DNA of 64,000 nt from Fusibacillus kribbianus. Its GTDB lineage: Bacteria; Bacillota; Clostridia; Lachnospirales; Lachnospiraceae. Numbering within the stretch: position 1 is the stretch's first letter; the number at the start of each line of letters is the position of its first letter. The notes under the pieces are model-generated. The model did not search any database. It had not been told where the DNA came from and was given only the letters and a program-made list of their open reading frames with translations. Shown here in pieces: positions 52,974-62,207 of this stretch. The DNA is taken from the NCBI RefSeq assembly GCF_030053595.1, contig NZ_JASGBQ010000002.1, positions 210,431 to 274,430 on the forward strand, in the 5' to 3' direction. The position numbers were made by a program, and so were the translations under genes.

Positions 52974-54764
52974 ATGGAAATTACGAAGGACATTAAATAT
53001 GTAGGCGTAAATGACCATGACGTGGACCTGTTTGAGGGTCAGTACGTTGTGGAAAATGGTATGGCTTACAACTCTTATGTAGTTCTCGATGAAAAGACAG
53101 CCATATTCGATACAGTGGATGCCCGTTTTACCCACGAATGGCTGGACAACATTGAAGGCGTACTGGGATCCCGCAAGCCGGATTACCTGATCATCCAGCA
53201 TATGGAGCCGGATCATGCTGCCAACATTGCAAACTTTATGCAGGTGTACAAGGATACGACCATTGTTTCCTCTGCAAAGGCTTTCGTTATGATGAAGCAG
53301 TTCTTCGGCACGGATTATGCGGACAGACAGATTATCGTAAAAGAAGGGGACACTCTCTGCCTCGGCAAGCATACGCTGGCCTTTGTAGAAGCACCCATGG
53401 TGCACTGGCCTGAGGTTATCGTGACCTATGATACCTGCGATAAGGTTCTCTTTTCCGCAGACGGTTTCGGCAAATTCGGAGCTCTCGATGTGGAGGAGGA
53501 CTGGGCATGTGAGGCACGCCGCTACTACATCGGCATCGTCGGCAAATACGGCGCTCAGGTTCAGAACCTTCTTAAGAAGGCTGCAGGCCTGGATATCCAG
53601 ATCATCTGCCCGACCCATGGTCCTGTTCTCAAGGAAAATCTTGGCTACTATCTGAACCTTTACAATATCTGGTCCTCCTACGAAGTGGAGTCCGAGGGTA
53701 TCGTGGTTGCCTACACCTCCGTTTACGGCCATACCAAGAAGGCTGTTGAGGTTCTGGTGGACAAGCTTCGCGCCAAGGGCTGCCCGGAAGTAGTTGTCCA
53801 TGATCTGGCCCGCACCGATATGGCGGAGGCTGTCGAGGACGCTTTCCGCTACGGCAAGCTGGTACTGGCTACTACTACCTACAATGCCGGCATCTTCCCT
53901 CAGATGCGTGATTTCATCGAGCATCTGACCGAGCGCAATTATCAGAACCGCACTGTCGCTCTGGTTGAGAACGGAAGCTGGGCTCCCATGGCAGCCAAGA
54001 CCATGAAAAACATGCTGTCCGACTGCATGAAGCTCACCTTTGCCGACAATACGGTCCATATCAAATCTGCTCTGAACGATGAGAGCAGCGCTCAGCTGGA
54101 AGCACTGGCTGAAGAGCTGTGCAAGGATTATCTGGCACAGCATGACGATACCGCCAACAAGAACGACCTGAACGCCCTGTTCAACATCGGCTACGGTCTG
54201 TATGTGGTTACCTCCAACGACGGCAGGAAGGACAACGGACTCATCGTAAACACCGTTTCTCAGGTAACGAATACACCCAACCGGATCGCTGTCACCATCA
54301 ATAAGGCCAACTATTCCCACCATGTCATCAAGCAGACCGGTATCATGAACTTAAACTGCCTGTCTACCGATGCTCCTTTCTCCGTATTTGAGACCTACGG
54401 GTTCCAGAGCGGAAGAAACGTGGACAAATTTGCCGGAACCACACCGCTTCGCTCTGACAACGGACTGGTGTTCCTTCCCAAATATATCAATTCCTTCATG
54501 TCCTTAAAGGTGGAGCAGTACATCGATCTGGATACCCACGGAATGTTCATCTGCAGCGTAACTGAAGCCAGAGTTATCACCAACGTGGAGACCATGACCT
54601 ACACCTACTATCAGAAGAACGTAAAACCCAAGCCCCAGACGGAAGGCAAGAAAGGCTTTGTATGCAAGGTCTGCGGCTATATCTACGAGGGTGACGAGCT
54701 TCCCGATGATTTTATCTGCCCGCTGTGCAAACACGGAGTTGCTGACTTTGAGCCCATCGGATAA
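52974..54764 (+). CDS. flavodiiron protein fused to flavin reductase and rubredoxin domains
   Basis: A 596-aa soluble oxygen/nitric-oxide reductase in four parts. The metallo-beta-lactamase-like diiron domain has HMEPDH (76-81) and further ligands near H144 and CPTHG. A flavodoxin domain follows (about 250-395, AYTSVYGHTKKA), then a flavin-reductase-like split barrel (about 405-530), and a C-terminal rubredoxin (CKVC and CPLC, from about 545). All electron-transfer steps to reduce O2 to water are thus on one chain. It protects anaerobes from oxygen. Strong codon bias suggests high expression. Confidence 0.95.
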   Translation: MEITKDIKYVGVNDHDVDLFEGQYVVENGMAYNSYVVLDEKTAIFDTVDARFTHEWLDNIEGVLGSRKPDYLIIQHMEPDHAANIANFMQVYKDTTIVSSAKAFVMMKQFFGTDYADRQIIVKEGDTLCLGKHTLAFVEAPMVHWPEVIVTYDTCDKVLFSADGFGKFGALDVEEDWACEARRYYIGIVGKYGAQVQNLLKKAAGLDIQIICPTHGPVLKENLGYYLNLYNIWSSYEVESEGIVVAYTSVYGHTKKAVEVLVDKLRAKGCPEVVVHDLARTDMAEAVEDAFRYGKLVLATTTYNAGIFPQMRDFIEHLTERNYQNRTVALVENGSWAPMAAKTMKNMLSDCMKLTFADNTVHIKSALNDESSAQLEALAEELCKDYLAQHDDTANKNDLNALFNIGYGLYVVTSNDGRKDNGLIVNTVSQVTNTPNRIAVTINKANYSHHVIKQTGIMNLNCLSTDAPFSVFETYGFQSGRNVDKFAGTTPLRSDNGLVFLPKYINSFMSLKVEQYIDLDTHGMFICSVTEARVITNVETMTYTYYQKNVKPKPQTEGKKGFVCKVCGYIYEGDELPDDFICPLCKHGVADFEPIG

Positions 54765-54794
54765 TGAGTCTTATGCCGTGAGGCACCCCCATAT

Positions 54795-54832
54795 AAAAGG
54801 TGCAGTCCCCAAACCGGGACTGCACCTTTTTC
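54795..54832 (+). terminator. terminator of the flavodiiron gene
   Basis: 15-bp perfect stem AAAAGGTGCAGTCCC with a 6-nt loop followed by TTTTTC; A-rich on the other side, so it also serves the convergent DUF1540 gene. Confidence 0.9.
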
Positions 54833-54855
54833 ATCCTTATGCTCCTTTTGCTGCT

Positions 54856-55170
54856 CTAACGGCTCTGATACGTCGCACACTCTGTCTGATCCGCAACCTT
54901 TGCATTGTGGCCGGCAATGGAAATCTCATCTGCCGTACACTTCCTGCCCTCATTGTAAACGCAGGATACCGCCTCGCACTCCACATTGAGCGCACGGCTG
55001 GGCGTCTCATACTGATTTTTGCAGCCGCACTGTACCCGCTCGTCAAAGCTGGCACAGCTTGTCTCACTGGGCTTTTTCGCCTGAGCCCCGTCTACAAGAA
55101 TCGTTCCCTTACAGCAAAAGCGGTCATTGTTGTGCACACAAGTTTCTGCACTGCATACCAGATCGGTCAT
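54856..55170 (-). CDS. DUF1540 cysteine-rich protein
   Basis: A 104-aa protein with two DUF1540 repeats, each with four Cys in the C-x4-C-x6/7-C...C arrangement (CSAETCVHNNDRFC and CEAVSCVYNEGRKC). Metal binding is likely but function is unknown; the family is abundant in Clostridia. GGAGGAATGTGTC precedes the start. Confidence 0.9.
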   Translation of the reverse strand: MTDLVCSAETCVHNNDRFCCKGTILVDGAQAKKPSETSCASFDERVQCGCKNQYETPSRALNVECEAVSCVYNEGRKCTADEISIAGHNAKVADQTECATYQSR

Positions 55171-55230
55171 GACACATTCCTCCTTTTTCGTAGTCGAAGA
55201 AAGTATGTGCAGAATCTTGTTTTTTATTCA

Positions 55231-55268
55231 GCAAAAAATGCGGCAGGATTTTTCCTGCCGCATTTTTT
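55231..55268 (-). terminator. terminator of thrS
   Basis: 14-bp stem AAAATGCGGCAGGA/TCCTGCCGCATTTT, T-rich on both sides, lying between thrS and the DUF1540 gene. Confidence 0.88.
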
Positions 55269-55297
55269 CATAAACCTCTTCTCTCAATTGAACGCCT

Positions 55298-57265
55298 TTA
55301 TTTGTTATCTGCAACAATTTCACGGATTTCCTTGGTGCGGATTTCCCGGCAGATGAAGTCAGTAAACTCTTCGATCGTCTTCTTTCCCTCATCACCTGCA
55401 AAACGGCTTGATACAGAAACCATACCATCTGCCTGCTCCTGCTCACCAACGATCAGCCAGTAGGGAAGGCGGTCCATACGAGCTTCACGGATCTTGTAAC
55501 CAAGCTTCTCAGAACGCTCATCAACTGTAACATCCACACCATTGTCCTTGAGTACCTTCTCAACCTTGTGGGCGTACTCAAGATACTTGTCAGAAAGCGG
55601 AAGAATACGTACCTGCTCCGGGCAAAGCCAGGTAGGGAACTTGCCTGCATAATGTTCAATCAACCAGGCAAGTGTACGCTCGTAGCAGCCAAGAGAGGTT
55701 CTGTGAATAATGTAAGGACGAACCTTCTCGCCATTCTGATCTACATAGTACATATCGAAGTTTTCTGCGATTGCACAGTCAAGCTGAATGGTAACCATGG
55801 TGTCTTCCTTACCATACACATTCTTAGCCTGGATATCGATCTTCGGTCCGTAGAATGCTGCTTCTCCCTCTGCCTCATAGAAGTCAATGTTCTTCTCGCG
55901 CAGGGCCTGGCGAAGCGCTTCCTGTGAAGTCTCCCAGTACTCCTCATCACCGAGGTACTTCTCTTTATTGCTGGGATCCCATTTGGAAAGACGGAATGTC
56001 ACGTCGCCAAGCAAGCCCAGGGTATCCATAATGTAGATTGCAAGATTCAGACAGTTCTGAAGTTCTTCCTCAACCTGATCCGGACGAATGACATTGTGTC
56101 CTTCGGAGATCGTGAACTGACGAACTCTTGTAAGGCCATGCATTTCTCCGGAATCCTCCTTACGGAACAGGGTGGATGTCTCACCCATACGGTACGGAAG
56201 ATCACGGTAAGAATGATGCTCGTTCTTGTAGCAGTAATACTGGAACGGACAGGTCATGGGACGCAGTGCAAGTACTTCCTCCTCGCCATCCTTCTCCGGA
56301 TCGCCAAGTACAAACATTCCATCAAGATAGTGATCCCAGTGTCCGGAAATCTTGTACAGATCAGATTTTGCCATAAACGGAGTTCTTGTACGAACATAAC
56401 CCCACTCACGATCTTCTGTATCTTCTACCCAACGCTGAAGCTTCTGGATGATCTTCTGTCCCTTGGGAAGAATCAGAGGAAGGCCCTGTCCAACCACATC
56501 AACCGTTGTAAAGAGCTTCATCTCACGGCCAAGCTTGTTATGATCCCGCTGCTTTGCATCCTCCAGTTTCTGGAGATGAGCCTGTAAATCTTCTTTCTTG
56601 TTGAACGCAGTTGCATAGATTCTCTGCAATCTGTCGCGCTTTTCATCGCCTCTCCAGTAAGCCATGGAAGAGGAAATGAGCTTAAATGCCTTGATTCCCT
56701 TTGTATTCATCAGATGGGGACCTGCGCAAAGATCCACAAATCCACCCTGATCGTAGAATGAGATTTCACTTCCCTCCGGAAGATCTTCAATCAATTCCAC
56801 CTTGAAAGGTTCCTCCTTCTCCTTCATAAGAGCAATCGCCTCTTCTCTCGGAAGCAGGAACTTCTCCAAACGATTGCCCTTCTTAATGATCGCCTTCATC
56901 TCCTTCTCGATTGCATCCAGATCCTCACGGGAGAAAGGCGCATCCACGAGGAAATCATAGTAGAAACCATCTTCAATAGCAGGTCCGATTGCAAGCTTTG
57001 CATTTGGGAATAATTTCTTCACTGCTTCTGCCATTACATGGCTTGCTGTATGACGAATCACCTGAAGACCAGCCTTGTCATTTGCAGTTACAATGTTTAA
57101 AGTCACATCTTTATCAATGACGGTACGAAGGTCCACCACTTCGCCGTCCACTTCGCCTGCACAGGCAACACGCGCAAGCCCTTCGCTGATATCAAGTGCG
57201 ATATCATATACACTTTTTGCCTCGCTGTACTCCTTTACAGAGCCATCCTTCAATGTGATTTTCAT
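55298..57265 (-). CDS. thrS: threonine-tRNA ligase
   Basis: A 655-aa class II threonyl-tRNA synthetase: N-terminal TGS domain, editing domain with HTASHVMAEAV and the Cys-containing FVDLCAGPH, catalytic domain with MTCPFQYYCYKN, and the anticodon-binding domain. The long form includes full editing of mischarged serine. The frame extends upstream, but ATG 57265 with AAAAGGAG is right. Expression is governed by a T-box (57291-57533). Confidence 0.97.
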   Translation of the reverse strand: MKITLKDGSVKEYSEAKSVYDIALDISEGLARVACAGEVDGEVVDLRTVIDKDVTLNIVTANDKAGLQVIRHTASHVMAEAVKKLFPNAKLAIGPAIEDGFYYDFLVDAPFSREDLDAIEKEMKAIIKKGNRLEKFLLPREEAIALMKEKEEPFKVELIEDLPEGSEISFYDQGGFVDLCAGPHLMNTKGIKAFKLISSSMAYWRGDEKRDRLQRIYATAFNKKEDLQAHLQKLEDAKQRDHNKLGREMKLFTTVDVVGQGLPLILPKGQKIIQKLQRWVEDTEDREWGYVRTRTPFMAKSDLYKISGHWDHYLDGMFVLGDPEKDGEEEVLALRPMTCPFQYYCYKNEHHSYRDLPYRMGETSTLFRKEDSGEMHGLTRVRQFTISEGHNVIRPDQVEEELQNCLNLAIYIMDTLGLLGDVTFRLSKWDPSNKEKYLGDEEYWETSQEALRQALREKNIDFYEAEGEAAFYGPKIDIQAKNVYGKEDTMVTIQLDCAIAENFDMYYVDQNGEKVRPYIIHRTSLGCYERTLAWLIEHYAGKFPTWLCPEQVRILPLSDKYLEYAHKVEKVLKDNGVDVTVDERSEKLGYKIREARMDRLPYWLIVGEQEQADGMVSVSSRFAGDEGKKTIEEFTDFICREIRTKEIREIVADNK

Positions 57266-57290
57266 ATCTTTTCTCCTTTTCTTGAAATAA

Positions 57291-57533
57291 CAAAATCCCC
57301 TATCATACATTTTTCCTGTATGATAAGGGACGAATTAACAAATAATCCGCGGTTCCACCCTGCTTGATTCCGGGAATCCACTCAACTGGCGGTAACGGTG
57401 CCTGCCGGGCTGTATAAAAGCCGCTCCGAGCTGGTATTCGGTATGCATTTCATGCAAAGGGCTTCCACCTTTCCCCTTCTCTCTGTCCACTTCCTGCATC
57501 CTACTGGTCTCATCAACGCATTATCTTTATGCT
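57291..57533 (-). promoter_or_regulatory. T-box riboswitch of thrS
   Basis: The leader carries the T-box sequence AGGGTGGAACCGCG (57361-57348 on the minus strand), which pairs with the uncharged tRNA end, and a terminator ATCCCCTATCATACA/TGTATGATAAGGG (57297-57329) followed by T. Two ACC triplets near 57442-57440 and 57435-57433 could be the threonine specifier codon. Low charged tRNA-Thr should favour read-through into thrS. Confidence 0.9.
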
Positions 57534-57539
57534 TAATTA

Positions 57540-57568
57540 AGTATATACACGGTTTTTGGTTTTGTCAA
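57540..57568 (-). promoter_or_regulatory. thrS promoter
   Basis: On the minus strand TTGACA (57568-57563), 17-nt spacer, TATACT (57545-57540): near consensus, just upstream of the T-box leader. Confidence 0.85.
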
Positions 57569-57588
57569 CCGGTCAGTTTTTCAATTTC

Positions 57589-58047
57589 TCACTTGTTTTT
57601 AAAAAATTCCTGTTCCAGAAGGGCCGCCGCACACCGCACCAGCTCCTTACAGGGCCTTTTTTTATAATATTCGGCTGTCCTGAGAGACGGTGCTGCCCCC
57701 TCTTCCTTTTTGTCCTTCTCCGTAAGCCCCAGAAGCTCCCCGCAGACAATGCTTCCATTGGCCTCCCGAAAGGCCTCCGCAAGACGTCTCATGGTCTCAT
57801 AGTTTTCTGTTTTTACCTGTTGATTTTTCGGATCTGTATTTCCCGTCTCCAACCCACATACGAGAGCCATCCCCGATACGGCTCCGCACACCTGCCGCAT
57901 CCGGCCCATCCCTCCGCCGAAGGAGCAGGACAGCTTAAGTGCTGTCTCCCGGTCTATTCCGTAATGATCCGCAAACGCCAGAAACACCGACTGACAGCAG
58001 TTGTAGCCCTGTCCAAAAAGCTCTGCAGCCCTCTCTGAATCGCTCAT
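57589..58047 (-). CDS. C_GCAxxG_C_C family protein
   Basis: A 152-aa protein with the family pattern of conserved cysteines: YNCCQSV near residues 15-21, the central VCGAVSGM (C-GxxxxG), and late Cys in IVCGELLG and RPCKELVRCA. Members are thought to be redox-active or metal-binding, but no reaction is established. Its ATG directly follows the TAG of the homocysteine-methyltransferase-like gene (TAGATG), so translation is coupled. Confidence 0.85.
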   Translation of the reverse strand: MSDSERAAELFGQGYNCCQSVFLAFADHYGIDRETALKLSCSFGGGMGRMRQVCGAVSGMALVCGLETGNTDPKNQQVKTENYETMRRLAEAFREANGSIVCGELLGLTEKDKKEEGAAPSLRTAEYYKKRPCKELVRCAAALLEQEFFKNK

Positions 58048-58923
58048 CTATTTCCCTCCGTCACAACGTCGGCAGACCTCTGCCAGCCGTTTGATAAACT
58101 CCGGTGTGGTTCCGCAGCAGCCGCCGATCACATCAGCCCCAAGCTCCACCAGGCGCTTCATATGCTGCGCAAATTCTTCTGCCTCCATGGAATAAACTGC
58201 CTCACCTGTCTCTGTAATGGTGGGCATCCCGGCATTGGGCTTCACAAGAAGAGGGACTGTCACCTGCTTTTTCATGTTCTGCACTACCGATTCCAGGCGG
58301 TCCGGACCGACGGAGCAGTTGATGCCAACCGCATCGGCCCCCATTTCCGCCAGTGCCTGAACGGTGTCAAACACATTACCGCCGAAAAACAGACTTCCGT
58401 CCGATTCAATGGTCATGGAGCACATGATGGGAAGACTGCAGACTTCCCTGCAGGCCTCCAGAGCCGCCATGGTCTCATCCAGTCCCAGCATGGTTTCCGC
58501 CACCAGAAGATCCACTCCTGCTTCCGCAAGGATCCCGATCTGCTCTCTGTAGATATCCAGAAGCACGCCGTAATCTTCATCCATCTTGCTGGTAGTTGTC
58601 AGATCACCCGCCACAAGGCAGTCCGTTCCCACCGCTTCCCTGGAGATTCCAACCAGTTCCCGGTTAAGCTCCCGAATCTGTCCATAAAGGCCCCGGTCTG
58701 TCAGATTCACCCGGTTGGCCGTAAAGGTGGGCGCATAGACGATCTGGGAGCCTGCCTCCTTATAAGCCCTCTGCAGATCAATCATCACCTGTCGGTTTTC
58801 GCAGATCCACTGCTCTGCGCACACGCCTCTCGGCATCCCTGCTTTCAGCAGATTGGAGCCGGTTGCTCCGTCTACCAGTACCGTTCCTCTATTTACCAGT
58901 TGTTTAAATTCTTCTCTTGTCAC
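58048..58923 (-). CDS. homocysteine S-methyltransferase family protein
   Basis: A 291-aa methyltransferase of the Pfam S-methyl_trans fold. The zinc ligands are C203 in GINCSVG and C269-C270 in GGCCGTTP. It is the length of a stand-alone homocysteine methyltransferase or the first domain of MetH; a methyl donor such as S-methylmethionine or a corrinoid partner is not evident nearby. It overlaps the DUF2238-like gene by 4 nt and adjoins the C_GCAxxG gene. Confidence 0.9.
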   Translation of the reverse strand: MTREEFKQLVNRGTVLVDGATGSNLLKAGMPRGVCAEQWICENRQVMIDLQRAYKEAGSQIVYAPTFTANRVNLTDRGLYGQIRELNRELVGISREAVGTDCLVAGDLTTTSKMDEDYGVLLDIYREQIGILAEAGVDLLVAETMLGLDETMAALEACREVCSLPIMCSMTIESDGSLFFGGNVFDTVQALAEMGADAVGINCSVGPDRLESVVQNMKKQVTVPLLVKPNAGMPTITETGEAVYSMEAEEFAQHMKRLVELGADVIGGCCGTTPEFIKRLAEVCRRCDGGK

Positions 58924-59819
58924 TGTTTATCCTCCTTCGCCTGCTCCATTTCTTCCTCTTCCTCCGCAATGGCCAGAAAATCTCTGTCTTTGCTTTTCAG
59001 CCTGGGAATAAAGCGTTTCGCAAAACGCCCCTTTCCCCGGTTCTTCACATAGAAAAAGCCAACTGTGGAAAAGACCACTGCTCCGATGAAATTCACAAAA
59101 AGATCCTTCATGGTGTCATAAAGGCCAATATCCAGATAACCACCGAGCCCCAGGCTCTCTCCGTTGACCGCCACATCCGTTATTCCGCCTATGGTGACCG
59201 GCACATTGAGTCCTTCCGTATTCAGCATCACCGACGTAATGGATGTAAGAACGGTATCCTTCTGCATATCCAGGTGAAAGAAAACATCCATACCCCATTC
59301 AAAAAACTCCCACAGAACACCGATAGTCATGGAAAAGCAGAAGGCCACTATGGCCATATAAGCCGGTGACAGCTTGAAGGAAAACCGTTCTCCCCGATTT
59401 AAAATATCTACCAGAGAAAAACCGATCGCAGCCATCAAAAATCCATTGAGAGTATGTAAAATCGTATCCCAGATGGGAATCCGCAAATAAAACGCTCTTA
59501 TCTCTCCCAGAATCTCAGCCGAGAAAATAAACAACAGTATAATGATCTCCAGCCCTGTCGGAAGCTCCACCTTGATGGACACCTGCAGGAAGCTCGGCAC
59601 GATCAGAAGTAAAAGCGTCAGCACGCAAAGATATACATTCTCATAGTTCTTATTAAAGAACTGAAGCACCATGGTGACCACCACAAGCATACGGAGCACC
59701 GTGAATACAAGAAAGGAGCTTTTGTGCTCCCGAAGTTCCATATGGATCGCCTTTTTCCACGCTTCACACCTGCGCCTGGACGGTTTGTTTTCCTTCGGCG
59801 TTCTCTGTTTGTCTTTCAT
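58920..59819 (-). CDS. DUF2238-like membrane protein
   Basis: A 299-aa protein with about six or seven helices, starting with a basic cytoplasmic tail. The WDTILHTLNGFLMAAIGFS and ITIGVLWEFFEW type segments resemble the DUF2238/YjdF family, with possible His/Glu metal ligands within the helices. The highly acidic C-terminus (EEEEEMEQ) ends within the start of the next gene. It leads the methyltransferase/C_GCAxxG operon. Function unknown. Confidence 0.7.
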   Translation of the reverse strand: MKDKQRTPKENKPSRRRCEAWKKAIHMELREHKSSFLVFTVLRMLVVVTMVLQFFNKNYENVYLCVLTLLLLIVPSFLQVSIKVELPTGLEIIILLFIFSAEILGEIRAFYLRIPIWDTILHTLNGFLMAAIGFSLVDILNRGERFSFKLSPAYMAIVAFCFSMTIGVLWEFFEWGMDVFFHLDMQKDTVLTSITSVMLNTEGLNVPVTIGGITDVAVNGESLGLGGYLDIGLYDTMKDLFVNFIGAVVFSTVGFFYVKNRGKGRFAKRFIPRLKSKDRDFLAIAEEEEEMEQAKEDKQ

Positions 59820-59899
59820 ATCTCTCCGCCTCCCTGTCCTTTCTTCTGAGAATTATACCACTATTTTTCCATAAGGGATAGCTGTTATTTCATGGAGCA

Positions 59900-59928
59900 T
59901 TGACATCCCCCGGCTTTTGTTCTATTCT
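59900..59928 (+). promoter_or_regulatory. promoter of the PHP phosphatase gene
   Basis: TTGACA (59900-59905), 17-nt spacer, TATTCT (59923-59928), about 50 nt before the ATG. Confidence 0.65.
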
Positions 59929-59984
59929 TTTTAAAGAACTTTTCCGCAGCCAAAGAGTACTGTCTTACAGAGAAAGGAACTTTC

Positions 59985-60791
59985 ATGGATATTTATATTG
60001 ACTCCCATGTGCATACAAGCTTTTCCGGCGATTCGGACACTCCGCCGGAAAAACAGATCGAACAGGCAATTTCCCTGGGGATGCCCGTTCTCTATATCAC
60101 CGATCATCAGGATTTTGACTGTCCGCCGGGTGTACCGGAATTTACCTTTGAGACGGAGCCCTATTTTCGAAAGCTCCGGGAGCTTAAAGAGCAGTTTCGG
60201 GACCGGATCGAGCTTCGCATTGGCGTGGAGCTGGGACTTCAGACGAACATCCCTACAGACCTTACAGCCTATGCCTCCGGCCATCCTTTTGATTTCATCA
60301 TCGGTTCCACCCACGTCTGCTGCGGCATGGATCCTTACTATCCCGAGTTTTATGAAAATCGCCCCGAAGAGGAGGCATACCGCTCCTATTTTGAATATGA
60401 GCTTGAAAACATCAAAGCCTATGACTGCTTCGACGTGGCCGGACACCTGGATTACGTGGTCCGTTACGGTCCCAATAAAAATACCTTTTACAGCTATGAA
60501 AAATACAAAGAACTATTTGATGAGATCTTAAAGACTCTCATTGCGAAGGGCAAAGGGATCGAATGCAACACAGCCGGCTTCAAGGCAGGCCTCAACCATC
60601 CCCATCCCACGGAGGAGATTTTAAAACGTTATCGGGAGCTGGGCGGAGAAATCCTGACTCTGGGCTCTGACGCTCATCAGACGGTTCATCTGGCCTATCA
60701 TTTTTCTGCCATCGGCGACCTTCTGAAAAGCTGCGGCTTCCGCTATTACACGGTATTTAAAGACCGAAAGCCGGAATTTCTGCCGTTATAA
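59985..60791 (+). CDS. PHP-domain histidinol-phosphatase-like protein
   Basis: A 268-aa PHP phosphoesterase. Metal ligands lie in DSHVHTSFSGD (7-17), ITDHQDF, GSTHV, AGHLDYV and GSDAH, matching HisK-type histidinol phosphatases with a three-metal centre. No other his genes are next to it, so histidinol phosphate is the likely but not proven substrate. AGAAAGGAAC is the ribosome site, and a terminator follows. Confidence 0.85.
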   Translation: MDIYIDSHVHTSFSGDSDTPPEKQIEQAISLGMPVLYITDHQDFDCPPGVPEFTFETEPYFRKLRELKEQFRDRIELRIGVELGLQTNIPTDLTAYASGHPFDFIIGSTHVCCGMDPYYPEFYENRPEEEAYRSYFEYELENIKAYDCFDVAGHLDYVVRYGPNKNTFYSYEKYKELFDEILKTLIAKGKGIECNTAGFKAGLNHPHPTEEILKRYRELGGEILTLGSDAHQTVHLAYHFSAIGDLLKSCGFRYYTVFKDRKPEFLPL

Positions 60792-60812
60792 ATCCGTTTC
60801 CGTACAATAACA

Positions 60813-60849
60813 GGAGCTTCAGAGGAATCAACATCTGCAGCTCTTTTTT
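60813..60849 (+). terminator. terminator of the PHP gene
   Basis: GAGCTTCAGA pairs with TCTGCAGCTC with one mismatch, then six T. Confidence 0.75.
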
Positions 60850-60854
60850 CGGTA

Positions 60855-62189
60855 TTAAATAAGCTTCATATCCTTCCGATTATAGAAATCTTCCATTACT
60901 CCTGCAATGGCCTCGGACACCTGTGGTTCCATACAGGAATTCACCCGGCCGTTCTCCAGTGAGCGGACAAATGCCACCAGCTCATAGCGGATTCCCTCAC
61001 CATCCAGCTGATAAAAGTATCGTCTGTTTTCCGCAGGATTCTCATAACGGATCTCAAAATAATCTGTTTTCCACCAGGGAGCCGGAACGTACACATAGCC
61101 TTTTGTACCGGAAATCACCAGCTCTCCTTCAGATTTGACGCCCTTACCCACCTTAAGGGAAGCCGTCCCATGGCTGTAGAGGAAGTCAATTTTTGTAAAT
61201 GCGTCATAGCTTTCTTTCTCATCGATCAGTCTGGAAACGATCTTCTTTTCCCTGTAATCTGTTCCAAGAAGCTGAAAAATGGGCAAAAGAGCCGTAGGGC
61301 CCCAGTCGCAGATACTGTTCCATCGTTCCTTCAGGCTATCCGGTGAAAGATCTGCCAAACTGGTACAAACCGCATCCACAGAAGCCACCTCGCCGATCTT
61401 TCCGGCCTTCACCAGTAGCAGAAGTCTGAGATACGCCGTCGCATAGGCTGTTTTCAAAGCTTCCATAAGGATACAGCCCTTTTCTTCGGCGAGAGCCCGC
61501 ACCTCTCTGTATTCTGCCCTGGAAAGAGTCATGGGGGACTCACAGAGTACATGCCTGCCCCGGCCAAGTGCCTCCTTGATCTGAGCGTAATGTCTGACAG
61601 GATGAGAATGGATATAGACCGCATCCACATGATCCAGAAGCTCTCCGTAATCATCGGTGATGAGAGGCAGCTTTTTCAGATTCTCTGACATGTTTTCTAT
61701 CTTTCCCGTACAAATGCCGGCAATCTCAAGGCCGTTTACAAATCCGCACTCTGCCTCCACCTTGTTGAGAAACACAGAATCTCCAACAAGCCCAAGGGAA
61801 ACTGCCCGTTTCTTTCCCCGAAGCTCCGAGCTTGAAATCCCTTCTGTCCTGTCCAGATAAACCACCTGACAGTATTCCTTGAGATAATCAAATTTCCCGA
61901 TCCAGTCAGAGCCGACCGTAAAAATATCCACATCATAGCGCCGGATATCATCGATCTTCTGTCCCTCATATTCCTCAACGATGATTTCATCCGCCAGACC
62001 GGTAGCCTTCACCGCCTCGATCCTCTCCATGAGGGACTGCTGAACATTGATCTTGCCCCGTGTCTTGTCATAATCATCCGCCGTCACACCAACGATAAGA
62101 TAATCCCCCAGAGCCCTGGCCCGCTCCAAAAGGCGGATATGCCCGTAATGAAGGAGATCATAGGTACCGTATGTAATGACCTTTATCAT
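60855..62189 (-). CDS. cytidylyltransferase fused to degenerate Gfo/Idh/MocA-like domain
   Basis: A 444-aa fusion. Residues 1-128 are a TagD-like nucleotidyltransferase with H14-Y-G-H17, and RTEGIS (114-119); such enzymes use CTP to make CDP-alcohols. Residues about 130-444 resemble Gfo/Idh/MocA oxidoreductases, but the dinucleotide motif reads GLVGDSVF instead of GxGxxG, the EKP motif is CESP (216-219, Lys replaced), and the D-x-G-x-H box is DWGPT (295-299). The C-terminal half may have a non-redox role. The gene follows a class V aminotransferase by 18 nt. Confidence 0.8.
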   Translation of the reverse strand: MIKVITYGTYDLLHYGHIRLLERARALGDYLIVGVTADDYDKTRGKINVQQSLMERIEAVKATGLADEIIVEEYEGQKIDDIRRYDVDIFTVGSDWIGKFDYLKEYCQVVYLDRTEGISSSELRGKKRAVSLGLVGDSVFLNKVEAECGFVNGLEIAGICTGKIENMSENLKKLPLITDDYGELLDHVDAVYIHSHPVRHYAQIKEALGRGRHVLCESPMTLSRAEYREVRALAEEKGCILMEALKTAYATAYLRLLLLVKAGKIGEVASVDAVCTSLADLSPDSLKERWNSICDWGPTALLPIFQLLGTDYREKKIVSRLIDEKESYDAFTKIDFLYSHGTASLKVGKGVKSEGELVISGTKGYVYVPAPWWKTDYFEIRYENPAENRRYFYQLDGEGIRYELVAFVRSLENGRVNSCMEPQVSEAIAGVMEDFYNRKDMKLI

Positions 62190-62207
62190 ACCAAACTCCC
62201 CTCCTTT

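Noticed and set aside
52812..54323. 503-codon open frame on the minus strand
   Set aside because: Antisense to the flavodiiron gene, which has complete domains and promoter.
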